NCBI GenBank assembly: GCA_903933585.1
Contig: CAIZKO010000116.1
Coordinates: 1 to 33,535, forward strand
Source: an uncultured Actinomycetes bacterium
Lineage (GTDB): Bacteria; Actinomycetota; Actinomycetes; Nanopelagicales; Nanopelagicaceae
Direction of reading: 5' to 3'
DNA: 33,535 nucleotides
Shown: positions 26,413-33,535 of the stretch, one piece after another
Position numbering within the stretch: the first letter of the stretch is position 1
How the letters are laid out: the number at the start of each line of letters is the position of its first letter
Position numbers and translations under genes: made by a program
Notes under the pieces: generated by a model
Told to the model about the DNA's origin: nothing
Seen by the model: only the letters and a program-made list of their open reading frames with translations
The model's database searches: none

Positions 26413-28494
26413 ATGTCACATCTGATCAATGAGGATCCCAGAGGACGTTTAATCGATCGCGAACTCTCGTGGTTGGCATTTAATGAGCGCGTCTTGGAGT
26501 TGGCGGAAGATACCTCCGTGCCGTTATTGGAACGCTGTCGTTTTCTTGCAATCTTCTCCTCCAATCTCGATGATTTTTACATGATTCGCGTAGCAACTCT
26601 AAAACGCAAGCTGGAGACGGGAGTTTCTAAACCCAACACCGCGGGATACACCCCGATGCAATTAATGAGCGAGATTGCACAGAAGACCCAAGAGTTGTTA
26701 CAACGTCAGTCCAAAGCATTTCACGATGTGATCTTGCCGCACCTTGGCAACTTCGGGATCGAGCTTGCCGCTTGGAGTTCGTTGGATGATGCCGAAAAGG
26801 TAGCGGTAAATAAGGTCTTTCACACCAAGATATTTCCCGTACTTACTCCACTTGCCGTAGATCCTTCGCATCCCTTTCCTTATATCTCGGGACTCTCACT
26901 TAATCTTGCCGTTGTTGTGACAAAGCCGGATAGTGAAGAGGATCTCTTCGCCCGAGTCAAAGTTCCTTCAAACCTGCCGCGCTTTGTCGAAACAGGCCGA
27001 CCAGGAGTTCGTCGTTTTGTTCCGCTTGAAGAAGTCATAATTGCAAATTTGCACGAACTCTTTCAAGGGATGGAAGTCAAAGATCATTACACCTTCCGCC
27101 TCACTCGCAATGCCGATTTAGAACTTGAAGAGGAAGAATCAGAAGATCTCCTTGCATCGATGGAACAAGAGCTACTTCGTCGTAAATTCGGACCGCCAGT
27201 GAGATTAGAAGTGGATCGCGATATTAATCCAGCGCTACTTCAAACTTTGATGGACGAACTCAACATCAAAGAAGAGGACATCAGCAGATATAAAGAGCCA
27301 CTAGATCTAACAGGTCTGCATCAACTCGCCGATATCGATATGCCCGAACTTCGCTTCCCTCCATTTAGAAATCAAGTGGCTCCAGATCTGCGCGAAACCG
27401 ATCCGGATTCCACCGATAGTTTCTTCGATGCAATCCGTCGCCGCGAAATCATCTTGCATCATCCCTATGAATCATTTACATCTAGCGTGGTTCGATTCTT
27501 GGAATCGGCAGCTGCCGACCCCCATGTGTTAGCAATCAAGCAGACTTTATATCGCACATCCGGTGATTCCCCCGTCGTGCAGGCGCTGATTGAAGCAGCA
27601 GAGGCGGGCAAGCAGGTCCTTGCCGTTATCGAAATTCGGGCTCGCTTCGATGAACTCGCTAACGTGCGATGGGCTCGTAAATTGGAAGATGCCGGAGTCC
27701 ATGTCGTATATGGGCTTATCGGGTACAAGACACACGCCAAGTTATCCCTCGTTGTCCGGCAGGAGACCAACGGAATTCGCCGCTACTCCCATATCGGAAC
27801 TGGTAATTACAACCCTAAGACCGCCCGTATGTATGAGGATTTTGGCCTTCTCTCTGCAGATCCAGTCTTGGGGGAAGATGTAAACAAGCTCTTCAATCAG
27901 CTCTCAGGATTTGCTCCACAGACCGCTTTTACCCGCCTCCTGGTTGCCCCGCGCACCATGCGAACTGGATTGCTGGAGCGTATTGATCGTGAAATCGCTA
28001 ATCATCACGCCGGCAAGACCGCATTTATTCGAATGAAACTCAATTCAATTCTCGACGAAGAGTTTGTCGAAGCGCTCTATAAAGCATCTCTTGCTGGAGT
28101 CAGAATCGAATTGATTGTTCGGGGAATCTGTTCTCTACGCGCCGGAGTTCCCGGGCTTTCCGAGAATATCCGCGTCCGTTCGCTCCTGGGCCGGTTCTTG
28201 GAGCATTCGCGAATCTTCCATTTTGCCAACGATGGCAATGATGAGTTGTACATCGGTAGCGCAGATTTGATGCATCGCAATCTTGATCGCCGCGTTGAAA
28301 GCTTGGTACAAGTGACACAAGGAGATCACAAGCGATTCCTCATTGGAGCGATAGATAGTTATCTCTCCGATGAATTTGTACGCTGGGAGATGTTGCCCGA
28401 TGGAAAGTGGCTTGAAATTAAAGAGGGTCCTGATGGCGTGAGACTAAAGGACTTCCATGCATCAGCAATAGATTGGTATCGGAACCGAGGATGA
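26413..28494 (+). CDS. ppk1: polyphosphate kinase 1
   Basis: RELSWLAFNERVLELA, FFDAIRRREIILHHPYESF, IKQTLYRTS, HAKLSLVVRQE, YSHIGTGNYNPKTARMYEDFGL. Confidence 0.97.
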   Translation: MSHLINEDPRGRLIDRELSWLAFNERVLELAEDTSVPLLERCRFLAIFSSNLDDFYMIRVATLKRKLETGVSKPNTAGYTPMQLMSEIAQKTQELLQRQSKAFHDVILPHLGNFGIELAAWSSLDDAEKVAVNKVFHTKIFPVLTPLAVDPSHPFPYISGLSLNLAVVVTKPDSEEDLFARVKVPSNLPRFVETGRPGVRRFVPLEEVIIANLHELFQGMEVKDHYTFRLTRNADLELEEEESEDLLASMEQELLRRKFGPPVRLEVDRDINPALLQTLMDELNIKEEDISRYKEPLDLTGLHQLADIDMPELRFPPFRNQVAPDLRETDPDSTDSFFDAIRRREIILHHPYESFTSSVVRFLESAAADPHVLAIKQTLYRTSGDSPVVQALIEAAEAGKQVLAVIEIRARFDELANVRWARKLEDAGVHVVYGLIGYKTHAKLSLVVRQETNGIRRYSHIGTGNYNPKTARMYEDFGLLSADPVLGEDVNKLFNQLSGFAPQTAFTRLLVAPRTMRTGLLERIDREIANHHAGKTAFIRMKLNSILDEEFVEALYKASLAGVRIELIVRGICSLRAGVPGLSENIRVRSLLGRFLEHSRIFHFANDGNDELYIGSADLMHRNLDRRVESLVQVTQGDHKRFLIGAIDSYLSDEFVRWEMLPDGKWLEIKEGPDGVRLKDFHASAIDWYRNRG

Positions 28495-29381
28495 CACCTG
28501 AAATCGTTGCCGCCGGCGGAGTTGTTTGGCGTAGAGATATCGAAGGCGAGATTGAAGTTCTGCTCGTGCATCGCCCACGCTATGACGATTGGTCACTGCC
28601 AAAGGGTAAGGTCGAAGAGGGTGAAGCGCTTATCTCTTGCGCGTACCGCGAGATCCTCGAAGAGACCGGCTTGAGCATAAAATTAGGTCCCTATATTGGA
28701 TCGGTAGAGTATTACGTTCCGGATGGTTTAAAGAGCGTCGCCTATTGGAGCGCATCTCTTGTAGAAGATCACAGCTCGTTTCATGCTAACGAAGAGGTCG
28801 ATCAGATAATCTGGCTCGATCTGCAATCGGCGGCCTTCCGAGCCACTCGAGAGAGCGACCGAGAAATTCTGGTCCGCTTTAGCGCAACTCCGTATGACTC
28901 ATCTGCCTTGATTATGTTGCGTCACGGAAAAGCACTAGAACGTACCGAATGGCAGGGTGAAGATGAAGATCGCCCGCTGCAATTAGTTGGACAGTTGCAG
29001 GCCAAGCGCATGCTCTCGCTTTATCAGGTTTACGGGTTGGATGAAATACATACCTCCGATGCGGTTCGCTGCCTCGACACCGTTGCATTGATGGCCAAGT
29101 CCTTGCAGATCACGCCGACAATCACTCATGCGGTGAGCGAGTACACCTATAAGAAGAACAAAGAGAAGGCGATCGAGTACGCCAAAGAATTAATCAAGAA
29201 GAAGAAGCAAGTGATTTTATGCAGCCATAATCCAGTATTGCCACGGATGATGGAGAAGCTGACAAAGAAGATTGATTTCGACTACCCGGATAATAAGTTG
29301 ATGCCAGGTGAAGCATGGGTACTCTTTCATAATAAGAAAGAGGTTTTGCAGATTGATCGGATGGCCGCACCGAGCGTTTAG
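28491..29381 (+). CDS. NUDIX hydrolase fused to histidine-phosphatase domain (MutT1-like)
   Basis: NUDIX box GKVEEGEALISCAYREILEETGL; LIMLRHGKALERTEW and CSHNPVLPRMM; ATGA overlap with ppk1 stop. Confidence 0.9.
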   Translation: MTPEIVAAGGVVWRRDIEGEIEVLLVHRPRYDDWSLPKGKVEEGEALISCAYREILEETGLSIKLGPYIGSVEYYVPDGLKSVAYWSASLVEDHSSFHANEEVDQIIWLDLQSAAFRATRESDREILVRFSATPYDSSALIMLRHGKALERTEWQGEDEDRPLQLVGQLQAKRMLSLYQVYGLDEIHTSDAVRCLDTVALMAKSLQITPTITHAVSEYTYKKNKEKAIEYAKELIKKKKQVILCSHNPVLPRMMEKLTKKIDFDYPDNKLMPGEAWVLFHNKKEVLQIDRMAAPSV

Positions 29382-30298
29382 CGGTTCTCCATCCAATCCA
29401 TATATTTCAAAACAATTCCCTCACGCAATGCCCATGGACATATTTCAAGCTCACGAAGATCCAGGTTTCGCATCACGCTCTCGGTGACGAAGGCCCCCGC
29501 AACTATCTGCTTGGCACGATTGGACGAAACTCCTGGCAATTTAGTGCGTTCTTCATGAGTCATATCAGCCAGGCGCGTAGCAATTTTCCGTACAACATCA
29601 AATTTAATAACGCTGCCGTTGGTATCAAACCAATCACCACTGAGGCGGGCCAAGGTACGTAGCGTTTTGCTGGTAGCAATTGAGCGATCAGATTCTTGGT
29701 GCTTAACGAGCGCTGGCAAAACAGCCTCGAGTTGTGATTCGATATGTTCGCGCATCGCGTTGATACCTTTTTGAGAGTAAGGATTACCAACCAGAAACTT
29801 TTGAGTGAGACGCGAGGCTCCGAGTGGAAGCGATGTTGCGACTTCGGGTGATTCATCCACGCCTACGGCGATCTCTAGTGAACCTCCGCCGATATCAATG
29901 ACAAGTAGTCGTCCGCTAGACCAACCGAACCAACGACGGGCCGCTAGAAAAGTTAACTTCGCCTCTTCATCACCGGTCAAGACTTGTAAATCGATATCAA
30001 ATTCTTTATTGATGCTCGCGATTATCTGCTCACCATTGGCAGCCTCGCGAAGTGCAGATGTGGCGAAGGGGAGGAACTCTTTTACCTGGACGGTACGCGC
30101 CTGAAGGACAGCGTTACCTATAGATCTGCGCAGGTGATCGATACCTTCATCGCTGATCTCATTTTTTGCGTTGAGAAATTCCGTGAGCCGCAGCTCTTCT
30201 TTGTAGTTAAAGGTTGGATTTGGGCGTGCTCCTGGGTGGGTATCGACCACTTGAAGGTGGATTGTGTTAGAACCGACATCTAGGACTCCGAGGCGCAC
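29378..30298 (-). CDS. Ppx/GppA phosphatase family protein (exopolyphosphatase-like)
   Basis: VLDVGSNTIHLQVVD, FATSALREAANGEQI, LLVIDIGGGSLEIAVG; GTG start. Confidence 0.93.
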   Translation of the reverse strand: MRLGVLDVGSNTIHLQVVDTHPGARPNPTFNYKEELRLTEFLNAKNEISDEGIDHLRRSIGNAVLQARTVQVKEFLPFATSALREAANGEQIIASINKEFDIDLQVLTGDEEAKLTFLAARRWFGWSSGRLLVIDIGGGSLEIAVGVDESPEVATSLPLGASRLTQKFLVGNPYSQKGINAMREHIESQLEAVLPALVKHQESDRSIATSKTLRTLARLSGDWFDTNGSVIKFDVVRKIATRLADMTHEERTKLPGVSSNRAKQIVAGAFVTESVMRNLDLRELEICPWALREGIVLKYMDWMENR

Positions 30299-30304
30299 CT
30301 GCGA

Positions 30305-30310
30305 AACCTA
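30305..30310 (-). promoter_or_regulatory. -10 element of candidate leaderless promoter (ppx-like)
   Basis: reverse strand TAGGTT-tcgcag-GTG(30298). Confidence 0.55.
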
Positions 30311-30399
30311 CCCTTTACTAGGCGAGTTCGCTTATGCCATTTTGTCGTGTCATAATTGCGCCTTACTAGAAATAGTTGAAGAGCCGCCCTTGGCGGTCC

Positions 30400-30474
30400 G
30401 CCTCCCTAGCTCAGTGGTAGAGCATCCGCCTTGTAAGCGGAAGGTCGTCAGTTCAATCCTGACGGGGGGCTCCA
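30400..30474 (+). tRNA. tRNA-Thr (anticodon UGU), CCA encoded
   Basis: GCCTCCC/GGGGGGC acceptor, TCCGC-CTTGTAA-GCGGA anticodon arm, GTCAG-TTCAATC-CTGAC T arm, terminal TCCA. Confidence 0.95.
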
Positions 30475-30493
30475 CCGTAGCCTTAGGTGATGA

Positions 30494-31291
30494 ATGGTTG
30501 CCAAGATGGTCAGTGAAAAGCAGCGAGATATGACCTCGGCGATTTTGCTGAGAGTAGATGTATGTGCCGGAGAAATTCGCGCGAGCGCACCTTTAGCCGC
30601 TATGAATAGCGAAGAACTTCATCAAACCCGGGTCAATGTCCGCAAACTCAGATGTTATCTCGGAATCTTTCGAAGCGCTTTTGACCCATCATGGGTGGAA
30701 CACATGCTTAACGAATTGCGCTGGCTAAACCTGGTTCTCCGAGAGGTGCGTTCGGCTGATGTGCTAGAAGCCAGGATTTCGGAAATTTGCCTGAACCACG
30801 AATTAACAGATGTTACACCCAGGCAATTCGTTCTAGATCACGCTCAAGTGCGCATTGATTTAGTTGAGGCTTTGGGATCCGTGCGGTTTGCTGACCTGAT
30901 GGTTGATTTAAAAGCCTGGGACCCATTCGGCGAAGTGCTGCGGGCAGATGTGGATTTCGGCGAGCTCTTAAAAAAAGGTCGGAAGAAGGAGTGGAAGAGA
31001 TTTAAGGGAGTGACCGAATCTCGCGGATCTGACCTCCATAAAGTTCGCATCTTCTGCAAGAAGATTCGATATATCTCTGAGTTAGCTGAGGAGGTTCAAA
31101 TGAAAGACCACCCCAGGCGAATATTGAAACTCAGAGCAATTCAGGATTTGCTTGGCAAATACCATGACTCGGTTGAGTTAGTGATCTGGCTCCAATCAAT
31201 TGCAGCGATAGAGAATGTGCAATTCTTGATTGACCTTGAAATTTCGGCACAAGAGGCGCTGGCTGATGAATTTCGGAAGATTAAGATCTAA
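30494..31291 (+). CDS. CHAD domain-containing protein
   Basis: ELHQTRVNVRKLRCYLGIFRSAF, DLHKVRIFCKKIRYISELAEEV, QDLLGKYHDSVELVIWL conserved basic/His motifs. Confidence 0.88.
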   Translation: MVAKMVSEKQRDMTSAILLRVDVCAGEIRASAPLAAMNSEELHQTRVNVRKLRCYLGIFRSAFDPSWVEHMLNELRWLNLVLREVRSADVLEARISEICLNHELTDVTPRQFVLDHAQVRIDLVEALGSVRFADLMVDLKAWDPFGEVLRADVDFGELLKKGRKKEWKRFKGVTESRGSDLHKVRIFCKKIRYISELAEEVQMKDHPRRILKLRAIQDLLGKYHDSVELVIWLQSIAAIENVQFLIDLEISAQEALADEFRKIKI

Positions 31292-31312
31292 CCTTGCGCG
31301 CTATAGGAAGGG

Positions 31313-33007
31313 ATGGCCATGGGTGCTTCCGAGCAAATCAATGATTATGACGTTCTTATTATTGGCTCCGGCTTTGGTGGATCGGTCAGCGCACTTCGCC
31401 TCACCGAAAAGGGCTACAAGGTTGCGGTTCTTGAAGCAGGCCGCAGATTTGCGGATAAAGATTTTCCCAAGACCTCTTGGCGCATAAACAAATTCCTCTT
31501 CCTCCCTAAATTGGGTCTAAGAGGAATTCAAAGAATCCACGTCCTACCTGACGTCCTTGTGCTCGCTGGCGCCGGGGTCGGCGGCGGCTCACTTGTTTAC
31601 GCCAATACTCTTTATACCCCGCCCGATACTTACTTTGCCGATCAGCAATGGGCTCACATCACCGATTGGAAAACTGAGTTATCGCCTTGGTATGACCAGG
31701 CATCGCGGATGTTAGGAGTTGTTGATAACCCATACTTCTCACCATCGGATCGCGCGATGAAAGATGCCGCGGTTGAGATGGGTGTAGGTCACACCTTTAA
31801 ATTAGCTCCACTAGGAATCTATTTTGGAGAAGGCCCTGGAGTTACTTCAAAAGATCCATACTTTGGTGGAAAGGGTCCAGAGCGCAATGGATGTAAGCAA
31901 TGTGGCGGCTGCATGTCTGGTTGCCGAGAGAATGCAAAGAACACTCTGCCCAAGAATTACCTCGGCTTAGCGGAGGGTGCTGGTGCCAAAGTATTTCCGG
32001 AACATACAGTTACTGAGATTGATGAGCAGAGCGACGGCAGTTGGCGTGTCACCGCGAAGAGGAGCAGCGCGTGGGTAGGCAGAGACCGAGTATTTACCGC
32101 GCGCCAGGTAATTGTTGCCGCTGGAACTTTTAATACCCAAAAGTTATTGCACGCCATGAAGCAGAGCCACGTACTTCCCAATTTATCATCGGCGCTGGGC
32201 AAGCTCTCTCGAACAAATAGTGAGTCATTAACAGGCGCGTTGATGCCGAATATTGATATTGACTATAGCCAAGGCCCCGCCATCACTTCATCGTTCTTTC
32301 CCGATGAGCACACCCATGTGGAGCCCGTGCGATATGGAGTCGGTAGCAATCTGATGGGATTACTCCAGACTGCATTGACCGATGGGCAGCATCCCAAGGA
32401 TCGCCGCCACCAATGGTGGAGAACTATGTTGAGTCACCCAGGACTCGTCGTTAAATTCTTGAATGTAAGACGTTGGAGTCAGCGCACTGTTATCGCTCTC
32501 GTCATGCAAAATGTAGATTCATCACTCTCGGTAACCGGCAAGAAATCCTTATTTGGCTGGCGTCTCACTTCTAGAAACGATTCGGATAAGCCCAATGCAA
32601 CCTACATTCCAGCAGCCAATGAAGTTGTACGCCGGATTGCCGCGAAGCACGGTGGAGTAGCCGGCGGTCACATTGGCGATTTGATCGGAGCGCCATTCAC
32701 GGCACATTTCGTTGGAGGGTGTGTGATCGGGGACTCACCAGAGAGTGGGGTTATCGATCCCTATCACCGAGTGTGGAACTACCCAACCTTGCATATCGTT
32801 GATGGCTCAAGTGTGACGGCGAATTTGGGTGTGAATCCATCTTTAACAATTACCGCGCAAGCGGAGCGAGCGATCTCGATGTGGCCAAATTTTGGCGATG
32901 TAGATCCACGTCCGGAACAAGGGGCGAATTACGAGAGAGTGAATTTTCAGCGGCCCAAAAACCCCGTGGTTCCAACTGGTGCCTACGGAGCACTTTTCTC
33001 TGACTAA
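31313..33007 (+). CDS. GMC family oxidoreductase (cholesterol-oxidase-like)
   Basis: YDVLIIGSGFGGSVSALRLTEKGYKVAVLEAG, AGAGVGGGSLVYANTLY, HIVDGSSVTANLGVNPSLTITAQAERA. Confidence 0.92.
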   Translation: MAMGASEQINDYDVLIIGSGFGGSVSALRLTEKGYKVAVLEAGRRFADKDFPKTSWRINKFLFLPKLGLRGIQRIHVLPDVLVLAGAGVGGGSLVYANTLYTPPDTYFADQQWAHITDWKTELSPWYDQASRMLGVVDNPYFSPSDRAMKDAAVEMGVGHTFKLAPLGIYFGEGPGVTSKDPYFGGKGPERNGCKQCGGCMSGCRENAKNTLPKNYLGLAEGAGAKVFPEHTVTEIDEQSDGSWRVTAKRSSAWVGRDRVFTARQVIVAAGTFNTQKLLHAMKQSHVLPNLSSALGKLSRTNSESLTGALMPNIDIDYSQGPAITSSFFPDEHTHVEPVRYGVGSNLMGLLQTALTDGQHPKDRRHQWWRTMLSHPGLVVKFLNVRRWSQRTVIALVMQNVDSSLSVTGKKSLFGWRLTSRNDSDKPNATYIPAANEVVRRIAAKHGGVAGGHIGDLIGAPFTAHFVGGCVIGDSPESGVIDPYHRVWNYPTLHIVDGSSVTANLGVNPSLTITAQAERAISMWPNFGDVDPRPEQGANYERVNFQRPKNPVVPTGAYGALFSD

Positions 33008-33088
33008 TAGGAGTGGAGGCACTATAGATAAGCGGCGCCGGCAGACTATTATGGAGATCACAATTCAGTTGAATCATTGGAGTCAGTC

Positions 33089-33535
33089 ATGACAGACCGT
33101 AAAGCAGGGAACTCCATCCGCAAGATTCTCGTTGGCGTCGATGGTTCTGATAAGTCGATTGCCGCACTTAAATGGGCCTCCGAGTTGGCAGCCAAAGAGG
33201 GTGCGCACGTCGATGTTCTCACGAGTTGGCAGACACCATTTCCCACCATTGAATTGATCGCGATCGGTTTCAATCTAGATATGTCGGAAATTAATGATCG
33301 GCCCGCAGAGATTGCGCAGTACCGCTTGGAAAAGACGGTTCACGCAGTATACGGAGAGCCACACCCAAAGAACGTTGATTTCATTATTGAAGAAGGATAC
33401 CCAGGGTTGGTATTGGTGGAGCGAAGCGCGAACGTTGATCTTCTCGTCCTTGGAAATCGTGGCCACAGTCCAATTGTAGAAAACCTCTTAGGATCAGTCA
33501 GCACGCACTGTGTTTCTTACGCGCACTGCCCGGTA
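33089..33535 (+). CDS. universal stress protein (UspA family), truncated by window end
   Basis: ATG 33089 open to window end: MTDRKAGNSIRKILVGVDGSDKSIAALKWASELAAKEGAHVDVLTSW...DLLVLGNRGHSPIVENLLGSVSTHCVSYAHCPV; absent from ORF track because it runs off the edge. Confidence 0.92.
   Translation, partial: MTDRKAGNSIRKILVGVDGSDKSIAALKWASELAAKEGAHVDVLTSWQTPFPTIELIAIGFNLDMSEINDRPAEIAQYRLEKTVHAVYGEPHPKNVDFIIEEGYPGLVLVERSANVDLLVLGNRGHSPIVENLLGSVSTHCVSYAHCPV

Noticed and set aside
27465-27770. Antisense ORFs within ppk1, cysS, rlmB and other long genes
   Set aside because: Overlap strongly supported genes, show no recognisable family and no TANNNT-N6 or Shine-Dalgarno signal was noticed.
30400-30474. 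tRNA-Thr as an integration site for a mobile element
   Set aside because: No integrase, no direct repeat of the tRNA 3' end noticed, and flanking genes are ordinary chromosomal genes.
1-33535. CRISPR array, toxin-antitoxin, restriction, phage or BGC system
   Set aside because: No regularly spaced repeats, no recognisable defence, phage or transposase proteins; genes are mostly housekeeping.

Overview
This is a gene-dense chromosomal window from an actinobacterium. The basis is conserved neighbourhoods mshA-gpmA-senX3/regX3, carD-ispDF-cysS-rlmB and ppk1-mutT1-like; a streamlined, possibly freshwater acI-type lineage is inference only. I support about 37 protein genes and one tRNA-Thr(UGU), and see no CRISPR, rRNA, phage or transposon. 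Main gene groups: a flavin electron-transfer cassette (ferric-reductase-like / FMN_bind / ApbE); an adaptor-ATPase-permease exporter with a Gly-rich partner; sugar kinase and epimerase; Fur; YgfZ; M3 peptidase; YeiH and DsrE; nitrobindin; asparaginase; mshA; gpmA; phoU/senX3/regX3; carD-ispDF-cysS-rlmB; ppk1-NUDIX-ppx-CHAD; a GMC oxidoreductase; and a truncated universal stress protein. Strongest observations: (1) at least 12 start codons lie exactly 6 nt downstream of a TANNNT hexamer, a leaderless-transcription signature that also corrects several starts; (2) a perfect 17-bp palindrome places a TACGAT -10 element 6 nt from the start codon of both divergent genes (dsrE-like and an unlisted 38-aa membrane protein); (3) the yeiH-like gene has no ATG/GTG/TTG before its conserved N-terminal region and probably starts at a CTG overlapping the upstream stop (CTGA), with a perfect 11-bp-stem terminator-like hairpin inside its first codons; (4) a Tat-exported FMN_bind protein is separated from a signal-less ApbE by a single in-frame stop codon; (5) the SenX3-like kinase lacks its membrane anchor, and a PHO-box-like repeat lies in the phoU/senX3 gap; (6) all five convergent gene junctions have -4 to +3 bp spacing.
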